DNA of 10,840 nucleotides from Legionellaceae bacterium (GCA_023266075.1 JAHFRX010000040.1:1-10840); one strand, 5' to 3'. Numbered from the stretch's first letter, positions 1 through 7,380 are shown. The notes: generated by a model from the letters alone, not told the origin. Translations and numbers: made by a program.

Positions 1-646
1 TGGTGCGACAGTAGTGATTACAGGCACCGTCATGGTGATGTTATTTTTAACTGGTGTTTCGTGGCGATATTATTTTGGTTTATTGTTGTTGGTCGTTGCA
101 GCGTTAGGGACACTTGCGATTTCTTCACCTTATCGTGTGGCACGATTAACTACTTTTTTAAATCCGTGGGCTGATCAATTTAACAGTGGCTATCAATTGA
201 CGCAATCGCTCATTGCTTTTGGTCGCGGTGGATGGTTGGGTATGGGACTGGGTGACAGTGTGCAAAAATTGCTTTATCTACCCGAAGCACACACGGATTT
301 TATTTTTGCTGTCTTGGCAGAAGAATTAGGGTTGTGTGGTATTTTTTTAGTGATGATTCTATATGCTGTCTTGGTTGTTCGAGGGCTCATGATAGGATTT
401 TATGCGCATCAGCAATCTCGATTATTCGCAGCCTATACTGCGTACGGGATCACGTTTGGATTAGGTTTACAGGCGGCCATCAATATGGGTGTAAATGTTG
501 GTTTACTCCCAACAAAAGGGCTAACGCTGCCGTTGTTAAGTTATGGTGGTGCAAGTCTTGTCGTCAATTGTGTGGCAATTGCGTTATTATTGCGCATTGA
601 TCATGAAAATCGATGGCAAGCATTAGGGCTTGGTCGATTTAAGTAG
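1..646 (+). CDS. ftsW: FtsW, septal peptidoglycan glycosyltransferase (SEDS family), 3' part
   Basis: This is the C-terminal half of FtsW, the inner-membrane SEDS polymerase that works with FtsI (PBP3) to build septal glycan strands from lipid II. The frame is open from base 2 to the edge, so the gene starts upstream; the GTG at 14 is an internal valine. Visible signatures are NPWADQFNSGYQ, which precedes the large periplasmic loop, then LPEAHTDFIFAVLAEELG and GLLPTKGLTLPLLSYGG, with hydrophobic membrane segments between them. The Asp of HTDFIF (codon 296-298) lies where alignment from memory places the catalytic Asp of E. coli FtsW (about D297). The LPTKGLTLPLLSYGG block and the next-door mur genes favour FtsW over RodA. 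The stop is followed after 5 nt by murC; murG, the usual neighbour, is not here. Confidence 0.96.
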   Translation, partial: GATVVITGTVMVMLFLTGVSWRYYFGLLLLVVAALGTLAISSPYRVARLTTFLNPWADQFNSGYQLTQSLIAFGRGGWLGMGLGDSVQKLLYLPEAHTDFIFAVLAEELGLCGIFLVMILYAVLVVRGLMIGFYAHQQSRLFAAYTAYGITFGLGLQAAINMGVNVGLLPTKGLTLPLLSYGGASLVVNCVAIALLLRIDHENRWQALGLGRFK

Positions 647-650
647 GGAG
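647..650 (+). promoter_or_regulatory. Ribosome binding site of murC, ambiguous between two starts
   Basis: A GGAG-type Shine-Dalgarno sequence (GGGAG read with its flank) follows directly on the ftsW stop codon. It lies only 1 nt before the ATG at 652, which is too close for normal initiation, but 7 nt before the in-frame GTG at 658. On spacing alone the GTG is the better start and would shorten MurC by two residues. The choice changes nothing in the folded domain. Confidence 0.5.
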
Positions 651-651
651 A

Positions 652-2067
652 ATGAGTGTGGCGCAAGAAAAACAATATGCGTGTCCAAAGATGGGGCGTG
701 TTAAACGTATTCACTTTGTTGGTATTGGTGGTGCTGGGATGTGTGGTATTGCAGAAGTATTACATCAAGAAGGTTATCAAGTATCGGGTTCAGATGTCGC
801 TGAAAATAAACCTATCCAGCATTTGCGTGAATTGGGTGTTACAGTACATATTGGACATGATCCTAAATACATTACTCATGCGGATGTGGTGGTCCGTTCA
901 ACAGCGATTTCGGAGAGTAATCCTGAAATTGCTGCTGCAATTGCGCAAAAAATTCCAGTCATCCCACGCGCGATGATGTTGGCTGAGTTGATGCGTTTTC
1001 GGCACGGTATTGCTGTGGCAGGCACACATGGTAAAACAACAACAACGAGCTTGATTACGAATGTTTTGCAAGGCGGTGGTTTAGATCCAACATTTGTGAT
1101 TGGTGGAAAATTAACCAGCTGCGGAACAAACGCACAGTTTGGTAGCTCAAACTATTTTGTTGCTGAAGTGGATGAGAGTGATGCGTCATTTTTGTTTTTA
1201 AAACCCATGATGGCGGTGGTGACAAATATCGATGCAGATCACATGAGTACGTATGAAGGTAGTTTTGCAAAGTTGCGCGAGACATTTATAGAATTTGTAC
1301 ATCACTTGCCTTTTTATGGTTTGGCCGTCATGTGTATTGATGATGCAGAAGTGAGGCATATTTTGTCAAAAGTGCAGCGCCCAATACGTAGCTATGGCTT
1401 TTCAAAAGATGCGCAATATCGTGCTATCAATTGGAAACAAGAGGGTTTGTTGAGTACCTTTACGGTTGTACGTCCAGCGCCACATGAGACATTGACGATA
1501 CAATTGAAATGGCCTGGTCGACATAATGTGCAAAATGCGCTTGCCGCGGTTGTGATTGCTACAGAGCTTGAGGTTTCAGATGCGGCTATTGTGAAAGCAT
1601 TATATGACTTTCAAGGCGTAGGTCGGCGTTTTCAAATGCTTGGAGAAAAACATTTTGAGCGTGGTAGTGCTTTGATTGTTGATGATTATGGTCACCATCC
1701 TCAAGAAATTAGAGCGACTGTTGATGCTTTCCGTGCCGTGTGGCCAGATAAACGATTGATTCATGTGTTTCAGCCGCATCGCTATACGCGTACGCAAGAC
1801 CTTTTTTCACAGTTTGTTGATGTATTGAAACTGGGTGATGAGGTGCTATTACTTGATATTTATTCGGCGGGTGAGCCACCCATGATGGGTGTGACCAGTG
1901 AGCTTCTTGCAAACGCGGTGGAGTCAGTAGGAGGCTCAGTGACGTTGGTGAATGAGGAAACTTTACCAGCACACTTGGATCGTGTGGTTCGTGAAGGAGA
2001 TGTGGTTTTGATGCAAGGCGCTGGTACGATTAGTCAATATGCTCATCAATTGATGCAGAAATCATGA
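652..2067 (+). CDS. murC: MurC, UDP-N-acetylmuramate--L-alanine ligase
   Basis: This cytoplasmic enzyme uses ATP to add L-alanine to UDP-MurNAc, the first step in building the peptidoglycan stem peptide. At 471 residues it has normal length. All three Mur-ligase domains are visible. The N-terminal UDP-binding Rossmann fold has GIGGAGM at residues 24-30. The central ATPase domain has the P-loop GTHGKTT at 124-130, DESD at 174-177, DADH at 194-197 and HNVQN at 291-295. The C-terminal domain has DDYGHHP at 344-350 and QPHRYTR at 374-380. GIGGAGM with DDYGHHP marks MurC rather than MurD, E or F. I list the ATG at 652, although the GTG at 658 has better ribosome-binding-site spacing. The stop overlaps the murB start by 4 nt (ATGA), so the two are probably translationally coupled. 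murC follows ftsW directly, without murG. Confidence 0.98.
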   Translation: MSVAQEKQYACPKMGRVKRIHFVGIGGAGMCGIAEVLHQEGYQVSGSDVAENKPIQHLRELGVTVHIGHDPKYITHADVVVRSTAISESNPEIAAAIAQKIPVIPRAMMLAELMRFRHGIAVAGTHGKTTTTSLITNVLQGGGLDPTFVIGGKLTSCGTNAQFGSSNYFVAEVDESDASFLFLKPMMAVVTNIDADHMSTYEGSFAKLRETFIEFVHHLPFYGLAVMCIDDAEVRHILSKVQRPIRSYGFSKDAQYRAINWKQEGLLSTFTVVRPAPHETLTIQLKWPGRHNVQNALAAVVIATELEVSDAAIVKALYDFQGVGRRFQMLGEKHFERGSALIVDDYGHHPQEIRATVDAFRAVWPDKRLIHVFQPHRYTRTQDLFSQFVDVLKLGDEVLLLDIYSAGEPPMMGVTSELLANAVESVGGSVTLVNEETLPAHLDRVVREGDVVLMQGAGTISQYAHQLMQKS

Positions 2068-2960
2068 CCGATGAAAGTAAAGGGCATTTAGCGCAGCGCG
2101 TTTTATTGTCAGATTATACAACGTGGCGCGTGGGTGGTCCTGCCATGCGATTGTATAAGCCGGAAAGTTTGACTGATTTAGGGTTGTTTTTAAGCACTTG
2201 TCCAAAAGACGAACCATTGATGTGGTTAGGCCTTGGTAGTAATTCGTTAATTCGTGATGGTGGTTTTCCTGGAACTGTCATTTTAACGCAAGGTTGTTTG
2301 AATGAAATTGCCTTGATTGAACCACAGGTGATTCGTGTTGAGGCGGGTGTGTCTTGTGCTAAAATGGCGCGATTTTCTGCACGAAATAATTTAGAAGGTG
2401 GTGAGTTTTGGGCGGGAATTCCGGGGACGATGGGGGGCGCTTTGCGGATGAATGCGGGGTGCTTTAATGGTGAAACTTGGAATTTTGTGACGGCAGTAGA
2501 AACCATGACGCGTGACGGACAAGTTCATCATCGCTCACCAGAAGAGTTTGACATCAGTTATCGACACGTTGTTGGATTGAGGCCAGAAGAGTGGTTTGTT
2601 GCAGGAACATTTAAGCTTGTTTTGGGTGAGAAAGAAGTGGCGCTTGGTAAAATCAAGACGCTGTTAGAGCGGCGCGCTAGTACTCAGCCGACCAACGAGT
2701 TTAATTGTGGTTCAGTGTTTCGTAATCCACCCGGAGATTACGCCGCACGCTTAATTGAGTCTTGTGGTTTAAAAGGGTATACCATTGGTCATGCGATGGT
2801 ATCAGAGAAGCATGCTAATTTTATTATTAATCATGAAGGCAAAGCTTCCGCTCAAGACATCGAGATGTTAATTGAGCATGTGCATGGCACGATCCTTACA
2901 GAAAAAGGGATTGACTTAATTCGAGAAGTGCATTTTTTGGGAGAAAAGGCCCATGGCTAA
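2064..2960 (+). CDS. murB: MurB, UDP-N-acetylenolpyruvoylglucosamine reductase, short (type II) form
   Basis: MurB is a cytoplasmic FAD enzyme that reduces UDP-GlcNAc-enolpyruvate with NADPH to UDP-MurNAc, which is the substrate of MurC encoded just upstream. FAD-binding signatures are TTWRVGGPA (19-27), LGLGSNSLIRDGG (55-67) and GIPGTMGGALRMNAG (118-132). SYRH (165-168) carries the likely substrate-binding Arg167. GSVFRNP (216-222) carries the proton-donor Ser217, and REVHFLG (287-293) carries the likely catalytic Glu288; these roles follow the E. coli enzyme. At 298 residues it is shorter than E. coli MurB (about 342) and fits the type II class that lacks an inserted C-terminal segment. E. 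coli murB lies outside the dcw cluster, so this position is a lineage marker. The start overlaps the murC stop (ATGA), and the last 8 nt overlap ddl in another frame. Confidence 0.96.
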   Translation: MTDESKGHLAQRVLLSDYTTWRVGGPAMRLYKPESLTDLGLFLSTCPKDEPLMWLGLGSNSLIRDGGFPGTVILTQGCLNEIALIEPQVIRVEAGVSCAKMARFSARNNLEGGEFWAGIPGTMGGALRMNAGCFNGETWNFVTAVETMTRDGQVHHRSPEEFDISYRHVVGLRPEEWFVAGTFKLVLGEKEVALGKIKTLLERRASTQPTNEFNCGSVFRNPPGDYAARLIESCGLKGYTIGHAMVSEKHANFIINHEGKASAQDIEMLIEHVHGTILTEKGIDLIREVHFLGEKAHG

Positions 2961-4047
2961 GCCATTGAAAGTTGTCTTATTGTATGGCGGTCGCTCGGGT
3001 GAGCACGAAATTTCTTTGCGCTCGGCGGCGTCTGTATTGAGATATTTAGATAAACAAAAATATCATGTTGTGCCTATTGGTATGGATAAAGAGGGTCAAT
3101 GTTATCTGAATTCTTATGCGGCATTAGCAACGCATGAAGATGTGTTGCCGGTGAAAACAGAAAGCGCTGAGCTACTGCAAGGCTTGATACAGTATGGCCG
3201 ATTTGCTGTTGATGCTGATGTGGTCTTCCCTGTTGTACATGGCCCATTGTACGAAGATGGTGCTTTGCAAGGGGTACTTGAGCTTGCTGGTATGGCTTAT
3301 GTTGGTTGCAATGTACTTGCTTCAGCGCTGGGTATGGATAAAGCAATGGCGCGTCGTGTGGTGTGTGACAGTGACATTGAATCAGCACAATATCGCCTGT
3401 TATCAAGTGTTGCTTCAGATGAAGAGACGTCACGATTTTGTGAAGAAGTCGCGACCACATTGGGTTGGCCTATATTTGTGAAACCTTGTGCATTGGGGTC
3501 AAGTGTGGGCATTCATAAAGTGCATGATTTAGCCGCGTTGAAAGACGCTATCGGTGATGCGCGTCGTTATGACAGTTACGTCATTGTAGAGTCTTTTGTC
3601 AAAGGACGTGAGATTGAACTTGCCGTACTTGAAAATCCACGCTCTTCGAGTGCGCCTTTAGTGAGTATTCCCGGTGAAATTTTGGTGAGGCATGAGGATG
3701 GTTTTTATTCTTATGCGGCAAAATATTTAGAGAGTGACAAAACAGAGTTGTTGATCCCCGCGGTACTTTCTAAAACATTGGTCATCCGATTACAGCAGAT
3801 TGCAGGAGAGATATTTAAGCGATTACGTTGTCAGGGGATGGCGCGAGTTGATTTTTTTGTGAATGATGAAACAGATAAAATTTATTTTAATGAAATTAAT
3901 ACGCTGCCCGGATTTACTTCTATTAGTATGTACCCCAAAATGTGGGAAGCCAGTGGTTTGCCGTATACGATGCTTCTAGATAAATTGATTGAGTTGGCAC
4001 TGATGCATCATCAACGCCGTTTAAAACGGGTGACACATTATCAGTGA
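2953..4047 (+). CDS. ddl: Ddl, D-alanine--D-alanine ligase, long DdlA-like type
   Basis: This ATP-grasp enzyme joins two D-alanines to make the dipeptide that MurF adds to the peptidoglycan precursor. Motifs are GGRSGEHEISLRSA (12-25, first D-Ala site), VVHGPLYEDG (94-103), FVKP (175-178), GSSVG (182-186, ATP loop), FYSYAAKYLE (251-260, omega loop) and FNEINTLPGFT (312-322, Mg2+ and ATP). Tyr258 in the omega loop is what D-Ala-D-Ala ligases carry; D-Ala-D-Lac ligases of vancomycin-resistant lactobacilli have Phe there (from memory). At 364 residues it is about 60 longer than E. coli DdlB. The C-terminal block SISMYPKMWEASGL and the longer N-terminal region match DdlA, although the gene sits where enterobacteria have ddlB. 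GGGAG at 2939-2943 lies 9 nt before the ATG. The gene overlaps the end of murB by 8 nt. Confidence 0.97.
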   Translation: MAKPLKVVLLYGGRSGEHEISLRSAASVLRYLDKQKYHVVPIGMDKEGQCYLNSYAALATHEDVLPVKTESAELLQGLIQYGRFAVDADVVFPVVHGPLYEDGALQGVLELAGMAYVGCNVLASALGMDKAMARRVVCDSDIESAQYRLLSSVASDEETSRFCEEVATTLGWPIFVKPCALGSSVGIHKVHDLAALKDAIGDARRYDSYVIVESFVKGREIELAVLENPRSSSAPLVSIPGEILVRHEDGFYSYAAKYLESDKTELLIPAVLSKTLVIRLQQIAGEIFKRLRCQGMARVDFFVNDETDKIYFNEINTLPGFTSISMYPKMWEASGLPYTMLLDKLIELALMHHQRRLKRVTHYQ

Positions 4048-4065
4048 CGCGTTCTAAGGATAACG

Positions 4066-4788
4066 ATGAGCTCAGGATCAATGCGTTTTCGCTATGGTGC
4101 AACACTTCTTTTTTTAGTGTTGTCGATGCTCCTTTTGTCGGGTCGTTTAGTGTATTTGGTCATCAGTGATGCGAAACGATTTCCAATTAATACGGTTAAA
4201 ATTGCTGCGAGTTATGATCATATTACGAGAGTACAGCTAGAAAAAATTCTTTCCCCTTATTTGTTGCAAGGCTTTTTTGGTTTCAGCGCACATCTGTTAA
4301 AAAATGATTTGCAGCAACTGGGATGGTGTGAGGATGCAAGTGTTCAACGGATTTGGCCTGATGTGGTTAAAATTACCGTGGTTGAGCGAATTCCAATTGC
4401 GGTGTGGAATAAGGCGCTGATGACTGAGTCAGGAGAAGTATTTCAGCCAGAAGCAGAGACGAATCTTGTCGGTAGCTTGCCGCATTTGCAAGGGCCTGAA
4501 GCACAGAAAAATGAGGTCTTACAAAATTTTCAAAAATTGAGTAAGCTATTATCATCATATGGACTCAGTGTATCCGGATTGAGGTTAAGAAATAATCAAG
4601 CGTGGGAGCTTTTATTGAAGAATGGAATCTTGCTACGCTTAGGTAAAAATGAGCTTGAGACGCGAGTAAAGCGTTTTTGTCGTGCCTATCCAGCTGTTTT
4701 TGCGGATAAACCGGAGCAGTTAACGAGTGTTGATTTACGTTATGCGCGGGGAATGGCTGTGCAATGGAAACCACAAACGGGAAGATAA
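4066..4788 (+). CDS. ftsQ: FtsQ, divisome assembly protein
   Basis: FtsQ is a single-pass inner-membrane protein that links early cytoplasmic divisome parts to late periplasmic ones through the FtsQ-FtsB-FtsL complex. The 240-residue product has a short basic N-terminus and a transmembrane segment at about 11-33. A POTRA domain follows, starting at FPINTVKI (39-46) and ending around WPDVVKITVVERIPIAVW (97-114), a typical FtsQ block. A beta-rich domain makes up the rest. Sequence conservation in this family is low, but the position between ddl and ftsA makes the call secure. AAGGA at 4056-4060 is 5 nt before the ATG at 4066. A second ATG at 4081 has AGGA 3 nt upstream and is less likely. The stop TAA shares one base with the ftsA start (TAATG). 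Confidence 0.95.
   Translation: MSSGSMRFRYGATLLFLVLSMLLLSGRLVYLVISDAKRFPINTVKIAASYDHITRVQLEKILSPYLLQGFFGFSAHLLKNDLQQLGWCEDASVQRIWPDVVKITVVERIPIAVWNKALMTESGEVFQPEAETNLVGSLPHLQGPEAQKNEVLQNFQKLSKLLSSYGLSVSGLRLRNNQAWELLLKNGILLRLGKNELETRVKRFCRAYPAVFADKPEQLTSVDLRYARGMAVQWKPQTGR
4779..4784 (+). promoter_or_regulatory. Ribosome binding site that fixes the ftsA start
   Basis: GGGAAG, at the end of ftsQ, lies 3 nt before the ATG at 4788, and its GGGA core lies 5 nt before it. The earlier in-frame ATG at 4764 would add eight residues and lacks a clear site. The later ATG at 4800 has only an A-run in front. The 4788 start gives a protein whose N-terminus matches the length before the first ATPase motif in E. 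coli FtsA. Confidence 0.55.
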
Positions 4789-6026
4789 TGACAAAAAAAA
4801 TGGAAAAAAATAGTATCACGGGTCTAGATATTGGGACATCCAAAATTGCTGCTTTTATCGCGGAAGTCACACCCGCAGGAGCCATGGAGATTATTGGAAT
4901 GGGGTCCCATCCTTCTCGAGGATTAAAGCGTGGCGTTGTCGTCGATATTGAGGCGACTGTTCAGTCTATACAGCGCGCTGTACAAGAGGCCGAGCTGATG
5001 GCGGGATGCGAGGTGCGCTCTGTGTATACCGGTATTGCGGGTAGTCATATTCGCAGTTTGAATTCGCATGGCATTGTCGGGATTCGTGATTCTGAAGTCA
5101 CACAAGCGGATGTGGAGCGTGTTCTAGATGCCGCAAAAGCAGTTGTAGTGCCGGCCGATCAAAAAATCCTGCATGTTTTGCCACAAGAGTTTATGATTGA
5201 TAATCAAGGCAATATTCGTGAGCCTATTGGTATGGCGGGTGTTAGATTGGAGGCGCGGGTACATATTGTGACGGGAGCGGTGAGTGCGGCACAAAACATT
5301 GCAAAATGCGTACGTCGCTGTGGACTGGAAGTCAACGATATTATTTTGGAGCAGCTTGCCTCAAGTCATGCGGTATTGACGGATGATGAAAAAGAGTTAG
5401 GTGTATGTCTGATTGACATTGGTGGTGGTACGACAGATATCGCTATTTTCTCCAATGGTGCAATCCAATATACGGCAGTGATTCCGATTGCAGGCGATCA
5501 AGTGACCAATGATATTGCGATGGCATTACGTACGCCAACAAAGGCGGCCGAGATGATAAAATTACAATATGGATGTGCGCTACCTGAGCTTGCGAGTACA
5601 GGTCAGATGATTGATGTCTTGAGTGTTAATGAGCGACCAGGACGTAAAATTTCTGTAAAAGCATTAGCCGATGTGATTTCAGCGCGTTATGAGGAGCTCT
5701 TTACTCTCGTTCGACATGAAATTCGTCGTAGCGGCTTTGATGAAATGCTGGCTGCAGGGATTGTACTCTCTGGTGGAGCGTCTTGTGTGCATGGCGCGCT
5801 AGAGCTTGCTGAAAATATTTTTGAAATGCCCGTACGGCACGGATTTGTGCCGGCGATTCCTGGGTTACCTGAGGCAATGACGAGTCCCGCATGGGCGACT
5901 TGTGTTGGGTTACTATTGCACGGCTTTCAACAGCAGTACGAAGGAGGATATCATCAAACGTCCATACCGCGGAGTGCGTCAGGTTTATTTACAAGAATGA
6001 AACAATGGTTTAATGGTAACTTTTAG
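4788..6026 (+). CDS. ftsA: FtsA, actin-like membrane tether of the Z-ring
   Basis: FtsA is an actin-family ATPase that binds the FtsZ tail, anchors the Z-ring to the membrane and recruits later divisome proteins. The 412-residue product shows the phosphate-1 motif GLDIGTSK (12-19), the phosphate-2 motif LIDIGGGTTDIAI (208-220) and the adenosine motif GIVLSGGAS (324-332). HPSRGLKRG (41-49) and the segment around residues 100-165 correspond to the start of, and to, the FtsA-specific 1C domain. The last 15 residues, ending TRMKQWFNGNF, form the expected amphipathic membrane-targeting helix. The start at 4788 overlaps the ftsQ stop by one base, so coupling is likely. The first ten codons contain runs of eight A (4793-4800) and seven A (4804-4810), which could slip. 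ftsZ follows after 57 nt. Confidence 0.98.
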   Translation: MTKKMEKNSITGLDIGTSKIAAFIAEVTPAGAMEIIGMGSHPSRGLKRGVVVDIEATVQSIQRAVQEAELMAGCEVRSVYTGIAGSHIRSLNSHGIVGIRDSEVTQADVERVLDAAKAVVVPADQKILHVLPQEFMIDNQGNIREPIGMAGVRLEARVHIVTGAVSAAQNIAKCVRRCGLEVNDIILEQLASSHAVLTDDEKELGVCLIDIGGGTTDIAIFSNGAIQYTAVIPIAGDQVTNDIAMALRTPTKAAEMIKLQYGCALPELASTGQMIDVLSVNERPGRKISVKALADVISARYEELFTLVRHEIRRSGFDEMLAAGIVLSGGASCVHGALELAENIFEMPVRHGFVPAIPGLPEAMTSPAWATCVGLLLHGFQQQYEGGYHQTSIPRSASGLFTRMKQWFNGNF

Positions 6027-6083
6027 AAACGTTTGTGGGCGCTTTGGAAGTTAAAATAATATTTCACCGAGAGAGGATGAGTC
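6027..6083 (+). promoter_or_regulatory. ftsA-ftsZ intergenic leader with ftsZ ribosome binding site
   Basis: This 57-nt gap is longer than the earlier gene junctions. AGAGGA at 6072-6077 lies 6 nt before the ftsZ ATG and is the best Shine-Dalgarno sequence in the cluster, fitting the high FtsZ level cells need. The AT-rich run near 6051-6060 contains AATAAT (6055-6060), 16 nt after TTGTGG (6033-6038). That is a possible but weak promoter. In E. coli the ftsZ promoters lie further upstream, inside ftsQ and ftsA. Confidence 0.45.
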
Positions 6084-7259
6084 ATGTTTGATAAAATCGA
6101 TAATCAACCAGAAAATGCAGTGATTAAAGTGATTGGTGTTGGCGGCGGCGGCGGCAACGCAGTTGAACACATGGTTCATGAAAACATCGATGGTGTAACG
6201 TTTATCTGTGCAAACACAGATGCACAAGCACTGAGAAACTCTAGTGCAGAAGTGTTGATTCAATTAGGTGAAGAGTTAACGAAAGGTCTGGGTGCGGGGG
6301 CGAATCCTCAAATTGGACGTGAGGCTGCAGAGGAAGACCGCGAGCGCATTAAGCAAATGCTGCAAGGCGCTGATATGGTGTTTATTACAGCCGGCATGGG
6401 GGGTGGCACCGGAACGGGTGGGGCGCCGGTCGTTGCTGAAATTGCAAAAGAGCTGGGCATCTTGACGGTTGCAATTGTAACCAAACCATTCTCATTTGAA
6501 GGTAAGCAACGTGCTTTATCGGCAGACGACGGCATACGACGATTAGCAGAGCATGTAGACTCACTGATTACGATTCCTAATAATAAACTTTTGAGTGTGC
6601 TCGGTAAAAATATTACGCTCCTGAATGCATTTAAAGCAGCAAATAATGTGCTCTTAGGTGCTGTGAAAGGTATTTCAGATTTAATTACGCGCCCAGGGCT
6701 GATCAATGTTGACTTTGCAGACGTGCGGACGGTGATGTCTGAAATGGGCATGGCGATGATGGGCACAGGTAGTGCGACAGGAGACCAAAGAGCGCGCCAA
6801 GCGGCAGAGGCTGCAATTGCATCTCCTTTACTTGAAGATGTCAATTTTTCAGGTGCTCGTGGTATTTTAGTCAATATTACGGCAGGTTTAGATATGTCTA
6901 TTGGTGAGTTTGAAGAGGTGGGCGATGTGGTCAAAGAGTTCATTTCAGATGATGCAACGGTTGTCGTGGGTACAGTGATTGATCCACTCATGACGGATGA
7001 AATGCGTGTGACTGTGATTGTGACTGGTTTAGGAGACAGGCGTCGTGAAGCATCTTCACAACAGGTTTCCTCTAAAGCGCGCCTTGCTGAAACACGACGC
7101 GAAGACGGCACATTTAATTACCAAGAGCTGGATAAACCGGCGGTGATTCGAAAACAAGCGAGTATGAGTGCTGAAAAGAAAAGTGTCAGTAGTGATGCAA
7201 TTCCAGATGTTGATTATCTCGATATTCCTGCATTTTTAAGACGTCATGAAGAAGCGTAG
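6084..7259 (+). CDS. ftsZ: FtsZ, tubulin-like GTPase of the Z-ring
   Basis: FtsZ polymerises with GTP at mid-cell into the Z-ring that directs septum synthesis. The 391-residue product has normal length. It shows a glycine-rich nucleotide-binding loop with five Gly in a row near residues 20-24, the tubulin signature GGGTGTG (106-112), and the T7 synergy loop NVDFADVR (208-215) with the catalytic Asp. A poorly conserved linker runs from about 318 to 374. The conserved tail VDYLDIPAFLRRH (376-388) binds FtsA, ZipA and MinC in E. coli and is nearly identical to the E. coli tail, so the same partners are likely. A good ribosome binding site precedes the ATG. The next gene, lpxC, follows after 121 nt, so this is the end of the tightly packed part of the cluster. 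Confidence 0.99.
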   Translation: MFDKIDNQPENAVIKVIGVGGGGGNAVEHMVHENIDGVTFICANTDAQALRNSSAEVLIQLGEELTKGLGAGANPQIGREAAEEDRERIKQMLQGADMVFITAGMGGGTGTGGAPVVAEIAKELGILTVAIVTKPFSFEGKQRALSADDGIRRLAEHVDSLITIPNNKLLSVLGKNITLLNAFKAANNVLLGAVKGISDLITRPGLINVDFADVRTVMSEMGMAMMGTGSATGDQRARQAAEAAIASPLLEDVNFSGARGILVNITAGLDMSIGEFEEVGDVVKEFISDDATVVVGTVIDPLMTDEMRVTVIVTGLGDRRREASSQQVSSKARLAETRREDGTFNYQELDKPAVIRKQASMSAEKKSVSSDAIPDVDYLDIPAFLRRHEEA

Positions 7260-7380
7260 TGATATTTACTACGTTTTTCCATGATAAAATTTATGCGTGA
7301 ATGGTAGACGAAACAAGTATTTGTTGGTACGATTTAAGATATTTGTACGTCAAATGGTATGACGGAATAGCGAGTGCTGA
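7260..7380 (+). promoter_or_regulatory. ftsZ-lpxC intergenic region, probable lpxC leader
   Basis: These 121 nt are AT-rich and contain no open frame of note. I see no intrinsic terminator after ftsZ. A short dyad near the 3' end is listed separately. No hexamer pair with consensus spacing stands out; TAAAAT at 7285-7290 is the best -10-like string but lacks a good -35. The region in front of lpxC also lacks a clear Shine-Dalgarno sequence: only GAG at 7372-7374 and GGAA at 7364-7367. A separate lpxC promoter is plausible because E. coli lpxC has one, but the sequence alone does not prove it. Confidence 0.4.
7348..7364 (+). repeat. Short inverted repeat upstream of lpxC
   Basis: CGTCA (7348-7352) and TGACG (7360-7364) are perfect inverted repeats around a 7-nt loop, 16 nt before the lpxC start. 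It could be a weak RNA hairpin in the leader or a small operator. Five base pairs can occur by chance. Confidence 0.25.

Noticed and set aside
2114..2506. A 130-codon minus-strand frame inside murB
   Set aside because: It is fully covered by a well-conserved gene, and its translation shows no domain or ribosome binding site.
3074..3460. A 128-codon minus-strand frame inside ddl
   Set aside because: It is His- and Gln-rich without structure, lies opposite conserved Ddl motifs, and is a coding shadow.
3600..3780. Ddl as a possible D-Ala-D-Lac (vancomycin resistance) ligase
   Set aside because: The omega loop reads FYSYAAKYL with Tyr in the specificity position, as in ordinary D-Ala-D-Ala ligases, and the gene sits in the housekeeping cluster.
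4764..4787. An earlier in-frame ATG that would extend FtsA by eight residues
   Set aside because: It lies within ftsQ without a clear ribosome binding site, and the extra residues are not expected from FtsA relatives.
6137..6157. A GGC-type trinucleotide run near the start of ftsZ
   Set aside because: It encodes the conserved glycine-rich nucleotide-binding loop of FtsZ and is not an independent repeat.
6308..7111. A 267-codon open frame on the minus strand, antisense to ftsZ
   Set aside because: It lies wholly inside ftsZ, is unusually rich in Ser, Ala and Ile, and has no recognisable domain. Its length follows from ftsZ codon use on the other strand.
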